From contig NZ_CP109055.1 of the NCBI RefSeq assembly GCF_035975855.1, positions 7,440,001 to 7,504,000 on the forward strand: a stretch of 64,000 bases of DNA. Reading direction: 5' to 3'. Each line of letters opens with the position of its first letter. Positions within the stretch are counted from its first letter, which is position 1. Below the pieces are notes generated by a model that made no database searches, had not been told where the DNA came from, and saw only the letters and a program-made list of their open reading frames with translations. Shown here piece after piece: positions 16,089-23,505 of the stretch. The translations under genes and the position numbers were made by a program. Source of the stretch: Streptomyces sp. NBC_01304 (GTDB taxonomy: Bacteria > Actinomycetota > Actinomycetes > Streptomycetales > Streptomycetaceae).

Positions 16089-16670
16089 TCAATCGCCCGT
16101 CTCCGAGTTCACCGTCGCCTTGTTCCCCCGCTGCGAGAAGAACGAACCCGGGCCCGCGTACCGGCCCTCACGCAATGCCGCGGCCACCTCGTCGCGCAGC
16201 ACCCAGATCTTCTTCCGCGACATCTCCATCGTCGTCGGAGCATGGGCCAGCACCGTGTCCAGGAGCCACACCTTGGAACCCGACAACTCGTAGTCAGGCG
16301 CCGGCACCTGGCCCGAACCGGAGAGTGCCGCACTGCTGACCGTGAACTCACTCACGCCGCCGAACAGCTCGCCGTACTCCTGAGCACCAACGAGCGGCGG
16401 AAGCTCGGCCTTCTTCTTCGGACGGTAGCCAGCCAGCTGTTCGTCCTCGAGCGCGGCGAGTTCCTGCTCATCCAGCTGCCGGCCACGACTGCCCGGGGGC
16501 AGCGCCAGGGCGATCACGAGCCCTCCGGGCCAGACCGGCTTGCCGGAGACAATCACCGCGTCCTCGTAGGAGAGGACACCCTTGTACACCCAGTTGTTGC
16601 TGACTGCCGCGGGCTTGATCTTGTAGACCCGGCCAATCTCCATGCGTCCGAACAGCAGTGGCTTCGCCAC
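16089..16670 (-). CDS. Hypothetical phage protein
   Basis: A 193-residue protein, MAKPLLFGRMEIGRVYKIKP onward. GTG 16670 is preferred over GTG 16679 because AGAGAGG lies 8 nt upstream. It contains a beta-rich N-terminal half, a charged linker with RPKKKAEL, and a C-terminal helical part that looks DNA- or protein-binding. It stands alone between promoter copy 7 and the Lsr2 terminators; no promoter-cassette copy precedes it. Function unknown. Confidence 0.65.
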   Translation of the reverse strand: MAKPLLFGRMEIGRVYKIKPAAVSNNWVYKGVLSYEDAVIVSGKPVWPGGLVIALALPPGSRGRQLDEQELAALEDEQLAGYRPKKKAELPPLVGAQEYGELFGGVSEFTVSSAALSGSGQVPAPDYELSGSKVWLLDTVLAHAPTTMEMSRKKIWVLRDEVAAALREGRYAGPGSFFSQRGNKATVNSETGD

Positions 16671-16797
16671 TCCAGCCACCTCTCTCCGCTACGACGTGCT
16701 TGAGAGAGCAGAATAGTGGTAGCTGGTCCAGATCCGATGGCCGAGGCCCGTGACCTGGGCTTTGTTAGGCTGAAGCCGCACTTTCCAAGAGGTGCAC

Positions 16798-16832
16798 GAG
16801 ACCCCCAGACTTGCCGATGCTCTGGGGGTCTC
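16798..16832. terminator. Hairpin, 12-bp stem
   Basis: GAGACCCCCAGA (16798-16809) pairs perfectly with TCTGGGGGTCTC (16821-16832) around an 11-nt loop. It lies downstream of lsr2, in tandem with the hairpin at 16850-16882. Confidence 0.6.
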
Positions 16833-16849
16833 CGCCTTCCACGAAATGA

Positions 16850-16882
16850 GCGGTGCCCCCCACAGGCTGTGGGGGGCACCGC
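16850..16882 (-). terminator. Strong hairpin after lsr2
   Basis: A perfect 15-bp stem (16850-16864 with 16868-16882, GGTGCCCCCC in the arm) and a 3-nt loop, 15 nt beyond the lsr2 stop. Confidence 0.75.
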
Positions 16883-16896
16883 CTATTCGACGGACA

Positions 16897-17238
16897 TCAG
16901 CGAGCCTTCTCGTAGGCCTCACGGACGGCGGCCGGAACACGACCTCGATCGCTGACCTCGAACCCGTTCACCTTCGCCCAAGCTCGGATCGCGGACGAGT
17001 CGTCCCTGCCGCCGGTCGACGCCTGGGACTTCCCCTTCGCCTTCGCGGCACCGCGAATTCGGCGAGCGCCGTCAGCTTGGAGATACGGATTCAAGAGCTC
17101 GAGGAGCTTCTCGTAGTTTCCATCAGTGAGATCGATATCGACCCCAGCGCCGTCGATGAGGATGCTGTGCGTGGCGATGTCCGACGATTCCTCGCCGGTC
17201 AAGTCGTCCACATATGTTGTGACTACCTTCTGGGCCAT
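16897..17238 (-). CDS. lsr2: Lsr2 nucleoid-associated protein, element-borne
   Basis: A 113-residue protein with the full Lsr2 layout: an N-terminal beta-hairpin oligomerisation domain (MAQKVVTTYVDDLTGEESSD, then VDIDLTDGNYEKL), a basic linker (AAKAKGKSQASTGG), and a C-terminal DNA-binding domain (IRAWAKVNGFEVSDRGRVP, then AVREAYEKAR). The RGR motif is the AT-hook-like minor-groove contact of Lsr2. Lsr2 silences AT-rich foreign DNA; phage copies can interfere with or mimic the host protein. It has its own promoter with TACGAT only 7 nt before the start codon and no ribosome site, so the mRNA is probably leaderless. Two hairpins follow the gene. Confidence 0.9.
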   Translation of the reverse strand: MAQKVVTTYVDDLTGEESSDIATHSILIDGAGVDIDLTDGNYEKLLELLNPYLQADGARRIRGAAKAKGKSQASTGGRDDSSAIRAWAKVNGFEVSDRGRVPAAVREAYEKAR

Positions 17239-17245
17239 GCGGGGG

Positions 17246-17273
17246 ATCGTAGGCCACGTTCAGCCCGATCCAA
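17246..17273 (-). promoter_or_regulatory. Leaderless-type promoter of lsr2
   Basis: TTGGAT (17273-17268), 16 nt, TACGAT (17251-17246) on the minus strand. Only CCCCCGC separates the -10 from ATG 17238, so transcription should start at or beside the A of ATG. Confidence 0.6.
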
Positions 17274-17371
17274 CAATCCTCTGCACAGGGGCTGAGCTAT
17301 GCCAGACCTCCCGGCTGCCACACGCATGCCCGATGAGCCCAACTGCCGTTCCTCGATATCAACCAGAAGCG

Positions 17372-17965
17372 TCACTGCCCATGCGCAAGCCACGCGCCCA
17401 GCGCCGCGACGACTGAGGCCTTCCGCCACTCAGCGAAGAACCAATCCTGCTCGGCGGAGGGAAGCGCAGACAGAGTCGTCGCAGCACCCCGCGGGATGAA
17501 GATCGACCACAGATCCGACCACGCCCTCTCTCCAGCGCCCCGCGCAGGCTCCAGGGCTATGGTCCCGGGCTGCCTCGTGTCATCGGCGAAGACGTGGAGA
17601 TCCCCGGACGCGTCCACGTACACGGCGGCACTCACGAACCGGCACACCCGATCCTTCGTACGGTCTGCCAGATGCGTCAGCCCGCCAGGCCCAAACGCCT
17701 CCAGTGCATGCTTGACCATGGGCCCAGGCCACCCGCTGAACTCGTCGATGTAGAAACCGGAATCCTCCACGAACAGCGGCCGGCCAAGGGCAGCGAAAGC
17801 CTGCCGGGCCTTGTGCCGAGCGATCTCCTCAACCGACACTGTTTGGATCTCATCCAGTTCCAGAGGCACCTGCTCGATCTCGATGCCCCATGGAGCCAGA
17901 TGCTCCTGCGCGGTACGGAACTTGCCCGGGTTTCCTGTGCACATCGCCAAGACATGACCGGCCAT
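17372..17965 (-). CDS. Ham1/RdgB-like nucleoside triphosphate pyrophosphatase
   Basis: A 197-residue protein of the Ham1/RdgB fold, which hydrolyses ITP, XTP and related NTPs to the monophosphate and pyrophosphate. Visible motifs: MCTGNPGKFRTAQEHL (substrate loop), EEIARHKARQAF, then VEDSGFYIDEFSGWPGPMVK (catalytic Asp and metal-binding acidic residue). Start ATG 17965 matches the family N-terminus; the frame is open upstream but lacks family sequence. It could be a clean-up enzyme or cargo protecting against modified nucleotides. It lies between lsr2 and the two-TM gene with no repeated promoter. Confidence 0.8.
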   Translation of the reverse strand: MAGHVLAMCTGNPGKFRTAQEHLAPWGIEIEQVPLELDEIQTVSVEEIARHKARQAFAALGRPLFVEDSGFYIDEFSGWPGPMVKHALEAFGPGGLTHLADRTKDRVCRFVSAAVYVDASGDLHVFADDTRQPGTIALEPARGAGERAWSDLWSIFIPRGAATTLSALPSAEQDWFFAEWRKASVVAALGAWLAHGQ

Positions 17966-18069
17966 CGGTGAAGCCGTCCTCTCTCTAATGCGTGGCGCCA
18001 CCGGCTCGTTGAAGAAGTCCAGCGAGGTGTCCGACCGGTAGTTCTCCATCGGACTTGGGGCGCAGGCCG

Positions 18070-18582
18070 CTACCTGCTGGTTGCTGGGCGCCGGGCAGCC
18101 TGCGCGAACAGCCACACGGCCAGTGCCTGGACCATGGCCAGTGCCACAGTCCCTGCGGCGACGGCCGCGGTTGTGGGAGCACGGTGCGCGGCGGGCGCGG
18201 ACGCGACCACCGACGCGCCGACCAGCAGGAAGACGATGCCAGCGAGCAGGACCCCCACCACCGCGGCCGCGCGCCACAACAGTGCATGCCGCCATCGGAC
18301 GAAGCCGTCCCGCCAGGCGCCTTCGGCGGGCTTGAGCTCGCACTCCTGGAAGAGCGCCTGTTGTACGTGGCTGTGCGCCTCTTGGGCCCGCGCGTACATC
18401 AGCCAGCCGCGCAGCAGCCACTCGTCGTGTTCCTCGCGGGAGAGCGTCCCGTCTGCGGGCAGCACCTGCAGTGCGTCGTGTGCGGCGGCGAAGGCGGCCT
18501 TCGGATCGCCGCCGTGCAGCAGCGCGTCGGCGCGATTGAGCAGCTCCTCAATCTGCATCAGTCGGGGGTCGTCGATCACCAT
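18070..18582 (-). CDS. Two-TM membrane protein with helical N-terminus
   Basis: A 170-residue protein. Residues 1-95 form TPR-like helices (IEELLNRADALLHGGDPKAA, then FAAAHDALQVLPADG). Two membrane segments follow: ALLWRAAAVVGVLLAGIVFL and AGTVALAMVQALAVWLFAQ. The C-terminus is short and basic. ATG 18582 lacks a clear ribosome site, so the exact start is uncertain. Function unknown; it could be cargo such as a phage exclusion protein, but nothing in the sequence shows that. Confidence 0.65.
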   Translation of the reverse strand: MVIDDPRLMQIEELLNRADALLHGGDPKAAFAAAHDALQVLPADGTLSREEHDEWLLRGWLMYARAQEAHSHVQQALFQECELKPAEGAWRDGFVRWRHALLWRAAAVVGVLLAGIVFLLVGASVVASAPAAHRAPTTAAVAAGTVALAMVQALAVWLFAQAARRPATSR

Positions 18583-18643
18583 GGCGGGGAGTCTGCCAGG
18601 CGGCACGGTGTTGCGGCAGGGGCTAGCGGTGGAGTCGTTTTGT

Positions 18644-19165
18644 TCAGGCACCGTCGCATTCGGCGACGAGTCCGGTCCGGATGCGGGCGAGATGCTCGCG
18701 AAGCGGCGTCCATGGGAACGGCTGGATTTGATCACCGGGCAGCACGATCACTCCCCACTCCTGGAGTGCACGCAGCGATCTCGCGTACACGGGGTGGCTG
18801 CTCAGGCTGGCGTTGGCCCACGGCGCCACCACGACGGGGCGCCGCGCGCCGATCGCCTCAGCGGCCACGGCCAGAGCGAGGGTATCGGCGGCCCCGACGG
18901 CGAGCTTTGTGATCGTGTTAAACGTCGCAGGCGCCACCATCACGGCCTGAGCCTGCGGCAACTCCTCGGGCGCATCGGGGACGAAGTCCCAGTGCACTGC
19001 GTGCTGCGACTCGCTCTCAGCGGCCGCGACGTCGAGGAAGCGCAGCCCTACGGGGCTGGGCACGATGTACGGGTCCCAGCCGTCGCCCCGAAGTGCAGCC
19101 GCGAAGCCGGGCAGGTCCCTGGTTGGACGTGTACCGCAACCGACGAGATGAACCACAGGGTGCAC
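18644..19165 (-). CDS. HFCD-family flavoprotein
   Basis: A 173-residue protein of the homo-oligomeric flavin-containing Cys decarboxylase fold (EpiD, Dfp/CoaC, UbiX relatives). It has an N-terminal strand-loop (VVHLVGCGTRPTRDL), the FMN/substrate-site segment VMVAPATFNTITKLAVGAAD, then VVVAPWANASLSSHP in place of the usual PAM(N) motif. GTG 19165 has GGAGG 7 nt upstream, inside the stem of hairpin 19172-19216. Substrate unknown: it could be a decarboxylase or simply a flavin protein. Its neighbour relation to the Ham1-like gene suggests cargo rather than structural phage function. Confidence 0.75.
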   Translation of the reverse strand: MHPVVHLVGCGTRPTRDLPGFAAALRGDGWDPYIVPSPVGLRFLDVAAAESESQHAVHWDFVPDAPEELPQAQAVMVAPATFNTITKLAVGAADTLALAVAAEAIGARRPVVVAPWANASLSSHPVYARSLRALQEWGVIVLPGDQIQPFPWTPLREHLARIRTGLVAECDGA

Positions 19166-19171
19166 AGCAAA

Positions 19172-19216
19172 GCCTCCTCCCACCAGGTGCCGATCATGGC
19201 ACCGTCAGGAGGAGGC
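19172..19216 (-). terminator. Two-tier hairpin after the holin gene
   Basis: The outer stem GCCTCCTCC (19172-19180) pairs with GGAGGAGGC (19208-19216); the inner stem GGTGCC (186-191) pairs with GGCACC (198-203). It follows the lysis genes and also covers the ribosome site of the flavoprotein gene. Confidence 0.6.
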
Positions 19217-19271
19217 CGCAGGCCGCTTGGAACTGACCGCTTTGCCGCGACAGTCCGCGGCCGGCTCGGGT

Positions 19272-19487
19272 CTAGAGGCGTGTCGGGACGGGCGGTTCCT
19301 GATGGAGTGCCTTGGAGGTCTTGCGGTCCTCAGCCCGCTGCACGGCTTCGCCGGTACCGAGGACCGCAGCGACCAGGGCGAGGATCAGTCCTGTCGGTAG
19401 CCCGTCCACGTAGTAGGCGATCAGCGAGAGTGCCGCGGCGGCGATGGCGTAGAGGCGGGTGCTGTGGGCGTGAATGAAGTCGGTCAA
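19272..19487 (-). CDS. Putative holin
   Basis: A 71-residue protein starting MTDFIHAHSTRLYAIAAAAL. It has two membrane segments (YAIAAAALSLIAYYV and PTGLILALVAAVLGTGEAV) and a charged C-terminal tail, the class II holin shape. It follows the endolysin gene by only 4 nt. Role inferred from size, topology and neighbourhood. Confidence 0.75.
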   Translation of the reverse strand: MTDFIHAHSTRLYAIAAAALSLIAYYVDGLPTGLILALVAAVLGTGEAVQRAEDRKTSKALHQEPPVPTRL

Positions 19488-19491
19488 GGTG

Positions 19492-20547
19492 TCAGTTCCC
19501 GTAGGCGAGTCGGTGCAGGAGGTCCCAGCCGCGGCGGCCGATCGAAGGATCGTTGGGGCGGCCAGTGGTGAACAGGTTGTGCTTGCGGTTGAAGCCGGCC
19601 ACGGCCTTCTGCGTCTGGGGCCCGTAGTTGTCGGAGAGCGGCACCGACCGGTCGAGCCAGCCGGTGTCCTTCAGTGCCTTTTGCAGGCTCTTCGCAGACG
19701 GTGACGAGCGGCCCGGAGCAAGACCGTTCGGAAACGGAGGCGGCGTGTACGTGCCCCCGGCTGTCGTTCCGGGGATGGTGAGCTTCTGCCCGGCCTTGAT
19801 GACGTACGGGGCTGTGATCTTGTTGATCTGAGCAAGGCGCTCCCAGCTGACACCGAGCTTCTTGCCGATGCCGGAGAGCGTGTCGCCGCTCTTGACGACG
19901 TATGTTGCTGCCCCGCCATCCTTCGATCCCGCACCCGAACTGCCGCCGGAAGGCTTGGACTTCAGTCGCGTGGCGACCTGGCCGCGGAGCCAGCCCATGG
20001 TGAAGCCCTTGGGGTCGATCTTTCCGGGCTGCCACTCCTTGTGCCCGATCACGCTCGCCGAGCCCCACCCGTGCGCGCGGCACAGCGCGGCCGAGACCCG
20101 CTCGATCGCCTCCAACTGGGCGGCAGGCCAGGGGTCATGGCCGTCGCCGAGGTTCTCGCACTCGAAGCCGTAGAAGGACGTGTTGCCGTCGGTGTCGGCT
20201 TGGTTCGCCGAAGGAAGGGGCCGCTCAGCGGTGACCGCACGGAGCACGTCGCCGTCCCCGCGGCCGGCATGGTTGGCGCGGCCGTTCCCGACCAGATGGA
20301 CCGTGCCGTCCTTCGCGATCACACCATGGCAGAGCGGGCCGGGAAGCCCCGAGTAGCCGCGCTCGCAGATACTGACGGTGTTGCTCGTGCCGGAGGTCAC
20401 CGTGTGGTGGATCATCACGCCACGGACAGGCCCCCAGGGCCCCTTGTGGTTTCGGTTGTGGGACTGCCAGCCAGACCGCTCGACGACACGTACGCCTTCA
20501 GCGTGCAGGGCCGCGACCAGCCGGTCAGGGGTAAGAGGTGTTGCCAA
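19492..20547 (-). CDS. Endolysin: amidase, LysM and peptidoglycan-binding domains
   Basis: A 351-residue endolysin. Residues about 20-195 form a zinc N-acetylmuramoyl-L-alanine amidase (PGRP/Amidase_2 type) with VMIHHTVTSG carrying the first zinc His, NHAGRGDG in the middle, and VIGHKEWQPGKIDP with the distal His and the catalytic Lys. A Gly/Ser linker leads to a LysM domain (TYVVKSGDTLSGIGKKLG, near 215-260). Then comes a peptidoglycan-binding helical domain (VKSLQKALK-like region from about 285, ending QKAVAGFNRKHNL). It cuts host peptidoglycan at lysis. The start is TTG 20547; the ribosome site is weak. The holin follows. Confidence 0.9.
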   Translation of the reverse strand: MATPLTPDRLVAALHAEGVRVVERSGWQSHNRNHKGPWGPVRGVMIHHTVTSGTSNTVSICERGYSGLPGPLCHGVIAKDGTVHLVGNGRANHAGRGDGDVLRAVTAERPLPSANQADTDGNTSFYGFECENLGDGHDPWPAAQLEAIERVSAALCRAHGWGSASVIGHKEWQPGKIDPKGFTMGWLRGQVATRLKSKPSGGSSGAGSKDGGAATYVVKSGDTLSGIGKKLGVSWERLAQINKITAPYVIKAGQKLTIPGTTAGGTYTPPPFPNGLAPGRSSPSAKSLQKALKDTGWLDRSVPLSDNYGPQTQKAVAGFNRKHNLFTTGRPNDPSIGRRGWDLLHRLAYGN

Positions 20548-20605
20548 CTCGGCGCTCGAAATCTCCCCGCGCCCGAACTTGATGTTGAACCTGCTCGCCT
20601 ATGCC

Positions 20606-20965
20606 CTACGGCGGTGTCCCGCGCGAGACGATCCACAGCTGCAAGGCCATGAGGAGCAGCGGGGCCACGAAGGAAGAGATCACCAGGCGCCTCGTCGCTG
20701 CAGCCTGCGCCTGGTCCTCCCGGCGCTGCTGCTCGGCCCGATCCAGACTCTGGTCATGCTCACCGCGCAGGGCGGACAGGCTTGCCTCGACCTGGCTGAT
20801 GCGTTGATCGACTGCCCGCTGATCGGCCCGGTATACGTCCTGGGTGACGACCTGGTCGAGGCGTGCGGCGAGCTGTGCGAGGTCACCACGGAGATCCTCA
20901 CGCAGCTGCGAGACGGCACGGTGCAGCTCCCACAGTGTGGGCTCGGCGCTCGGCGGCACGGACAC
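20606..20965 (-). CDS. Coiled-coil protein with C-terminal membrane anchor
   Basis: A 119-residue protein: an N-terminal coiled coil of about 75 residues (ELHRAVSQLREDLRGDLAQL, then QRISQVEASLSALRGEHDQS) and one C-terminal membrane helix (LVISSFVAPLLLMALQLWIV). GTG 20965 was chosen for AGGAG 8 nt upstream. It sits just before the endolysin, so a spanin-like, holin-accessory or tail-anchored lysis role is plausible, but no family is recognised. Confidence 0.7.
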   Translation of the reverse strand: MSVPPSAEPTLWELHRAVSQLREDLRGDLAQLAARLDQVVTQDVYRADQRAVDQRISQVEASLSALRGEHDQSLDRAEQQRREDQAQAAATRRLVISSFVAPLLLMALQLWIVSRGTPP

Positions 20966-21195
20966 CGCGATCACTCCTGGCGGCCCCGTGCCCTGATTTG
21001 ATCGTAAGGGGCCCAAGAGCACTGCGGCCGCGGAAAGTTGATCAAGAAGCGTAAACTGACGTCCAGTCGGGGACGGACGGTGTGCATTCGAGGAGCAGCA
21101 GATGACGTGCTTATCTGCACTCCGTCTCCATGGCGTCTATAGCTTGCCTTCAATGCTGTGCCCCGATGAAGCCGCTACTCACATATGGGGAACTC

Positions 21196-21657
21196 ATGCT
21201 TGCCAAACGTCGGGTCATGACCGGAGCTATAGCCGTGCTGCTCATGCTCGGGATAGCTGGATGCGGAGCTGACACAGAGGTGGAGAAGTCGATCGGCGAC
21301 GTACGCGAACTCGTTGAGCCTCTCCGAGAGGCCTGGGACGCGGAGTGGAAGGCAGTTAAGGACAAGAGGGATCCCGAGGAGGTGAAGAGCGCGATCGAGG
21401 AAACAACGCTCCAGGCTCAGGCATCAGTACACGATTTTGAGCGTGTCTCCCGACGCGCCCCAGCCGAGACGCAGGACTTTGCGGACGCTGCCGAGGACTG
21501 GTGCCAGGCGATCATCAAGTTCCACGCGAACCAGCAGGTGTCCGCGGGTGACGATGCCGGGGGCGTGTATCTCGCGGCCGTTTACACGTACCACAACAAC
21601 ATGGACTTGGCCGCGAAGGAGTTTGACGTCAAGCCCTGGACGCCACGCAAGAAGTAG
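21196..21657 (+). CDS. Lipoprotein, reverse-oriented cargo in the phage module
   Basis: A 153-residue plus-strand protein among minus-strand phage genes. The N-terminus (MLAKRRVMTGAIAVLLMLG) ends in a lipobox LGIAGC, so it should be exported and lipid-anchored on the cell surface. The mature part is charged and helical, with a single distal Cys (EDWCQAIIKF). GGGGA precedes ATG 21196. Codon bias is weaker than in its neighbours, and orientation and location mark it as a moron expressed in the lysogen. Surface lipoproteins of temperate phages often block superinfection; that role is an inference. Confidence 0.75.
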   Translation: MLAKRRVMTGAIAVLLMLGIAGCGADTEVEKSIGDVRELVEPLREAWDAEWKAVKDKRDPEEVKSAIEETTLQAQASVHDFERVSRRAPAETQDFADAAEDWCQAIIKFHANQQVSAGDDAGGVYLAAVYTYHNNMDLAAKEFDVKPWTPRKK

Positions 21658-21725
21658 GCCTTGCACGGTAACTCCTCTGAGCAGAGCCATAGTTCAGCGG
21701 GGAAGGTGTTCGATGACGCGGCCTG

Positions 21726-21932
21726 TTACGTCGAGTTGGCCGAGCCGTTCTCCGCTGCAGAGGCACGGACGGGGACAAGATCGGTGAGTTCCTGCCCGCA
21801 TCGCATGCAGATGCCCCGGTAGGTGGGCGGCTCACTGTTGGCGTAGAAGGCGGCTGTGAAGGGCTGGCCTTCGACCGGGCATTCCGGTGTGCGGCAGGTT
21901 GCGGCCATGGTGACCGGTGCTTCTTCGTCCAT
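21726..21932 (-). CDS. Small zinc-ribbon-like protein
   Basis: A 68-residue protein with CRTPEC near residue 13 and MRCG near 43 (C-x4-C and C-x2-C halves), suggesting one structural zinc. It lies directly after the tail-fibre gene. Function unknown. Confidence 0.6.
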   Translation of the reverse strand: MDEEAPVTMAATCRTPECPVEGQPFTAAFYANSEPPTYRGICMRCGQELTDLVPVRASAAENGSANST

Positions 21933-21939
21933 GGGTGTG

Positions 21940-23481
21940 TCAGTCCTCTCCCATGATCATCCAGTTGACCAGGGTCTTCGTGTTGTTGGTGCGGTGGAGC
22001 CAGATCGTCAGTCCGCTCGACGAGACGCCTGTGACACCAACGCCCAGGACCTTGTCGCCCGGCGCTGACGTGACCGGGGTGACGAACGCACGATGGTTGG
22101 TGCCCTTGATAGTGCCGCCGGTGAGTGTGACCGAGGTGGGCTTGTTCGGTACAGGCGTGATGGTGGAGGTGCCGATCGAGATGTTGTCTGCTCTCAGCAC
22201 ACCAGCCGCCCGGATGGTAGGTGCGGACACCGTTGCCGCCTTGTCCACGAGGGTCAGGCTGCCGCCGCCAGCGTGGAGTTGTGCCAGGTTCTTGTTGAGG
22301 TACAGGCGGCCGGCCACCGCGTCGGCCCCCTTCACGGTGATGCGTTCCGCGGCGAAGAAATCGTTGCCGAAGAACGTGCGCCACCTGTAGGTGCCGCCGC
22401 TGTCAGGGTCGGTGAAGCTGCCGGAGTTGATGCCGATGTTCGCATCCGAGGTGCTGCCGCTGACGTTGACGAACGCCTGGTTCGTCCCGTCCACGGACGA
22501 CCAGTAGATGTAGGGGTAGGCGGCGTTGGGCTCCATGCCGATGCTGGATCCGTTGCTGCCGATCGCCCGCAGGCGGGAGGCACTGAGAACGAGACGGGGC
22601 CCATCGGGGGCTGTCTGGATGGTGGCGCCGGTAATGGTCTTGCCGTTGATCGCGTTCGCGTCGAGCTTCTCCGCTGTGATCGACCCGGCCTTGATGTGGG
22701 TTGCCTCGATCACCCCTGCTTTGATCTTGGTGGCTGTCACCGCGTTCGCGGCCAGTTGGTCGGCAGTGACCGACAGTGCGGCCAGCTTGTCGGTGGTGAC
22801 CGCGAGCGTGGCGATCTTCTCCGCGGTGACACTCAGCGCGGTGAGCTTGTCGGTGGTGACAGCCCCTGCCGCGACCTTGGTCTCGGTGACCGCACCCAAC
22901 GCGATCTTCGCTTCGGTGATCGCCTGTTGGGCAATCTTGGTCTCGGTGATGATCCCGTCGAGGACGTCCTGGGCGACGACCACCGCCGGCCCCGTCGGCC
23001 CCGCGGTGCCGGAGGGCTGCGCACTAGCGGTGCCGGACAGGTTCCGGGCCAGCAGTCGCACATGGACCGGCTCCTCGGCAGGGATGGGCACGGTGCCGCC
23101 GCGTGGGGACTCGATCGTGCCGACCTGGGTCTCTTGTGTGGGCTCGAAGTCCGCAGTTGGTGAGGAGTGGACTTCGATGCGGGAGAAGTCCAGCGGAGCC
23201 ACATCGTCGCCCACGAACCGGCCATCCCACGTGACGGCGACCCCGCCGAGGACGGCGGTGAGAGCCGGGGTAGTGGGGGTGGGTGGAGGAGGGCCGTTCA
23301 CGTGCACGATGCCGCTCGTGCCGTCTGCCTGCTGGCCGATGACCGCTCGTAGGGAGCCGTTCTCGTCGTATACGTCGACGGCGCCGTTCTCGAGGCTGGC
23401 GTTGGCGAGCTTCGGGGAGCGGATCGCCGTACGGAGGAGCTTCTCCAGGCGGGCGAGTCGGGTACCTATGTCGGTGGGCAA
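21940..23481 (-). CDS. Tail fibre / receptor-binding protein
   Basis: A 513-residue protein. The N-terminal 40 residues (IGTRLARLEKLLRTAIRSP) look like the attachment segment of Streptomyces phage minor tail proteins. Residues about 185-300 carry many short repeats of the A-x-S-V-T-A/T-D/E-K-I/L type (for example AVTTDKLAALSVTADQLAAN), the pattern of trimeric fibre shafts. The C-terminal part from about 310 is beta-rich with Gly and aromatic residues, fitting a trimeric head that contacts the host. It is downstream of the baseplate genes, as fibres usually are. Confidence 0.75.
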   Translation of the reverse strand: MPTDIGTRLARLEKLLRTAIRSPKLANASLENGAVDVYDENGSLRAVIGQQADGTSGIVHVNGPPPPTPTTPALTAVLGGVAVTWDGRFVGDDVAPLDFSRIEVHSSPTADFEPTQETQVGTIESPRGGTVPIPAEEPVHVRLLARNLSGTASAQPSGTAGPTGPAVVVAQDVLDGIITETKIAQQAITEAKIALGAVTETKVAAGAVTTDKLTALSVTAEKIATLAVTTDKLAALSVTADQLAANAVTATKIKAGVIEATHIKAGSITAEKLDANAINGKTITGATIQTAPDGPRLVLSASRLRAIGSNGSSIGMEPNAAYPYIYWSSVDGTNQAFVNVSGSTSDANIGINSGSFTDPDSGGTYRWRTFFGNDFFAAERITVKGADAVAGRLYLNKNLAQLHAGGGSLTLVDKAATVSAPTIRAAGVLRADNISIGTSTITPVPNKPTSVTLTGGTIKGTNHRAFVTPVTSAPGDKVLGVGVTGVSSSGLTIWLHRTNNTKTLVNWMIMGED

Positions 23482-23505
23482 GAAGATCAGCGTCCTTGGT
23501 GAGAT

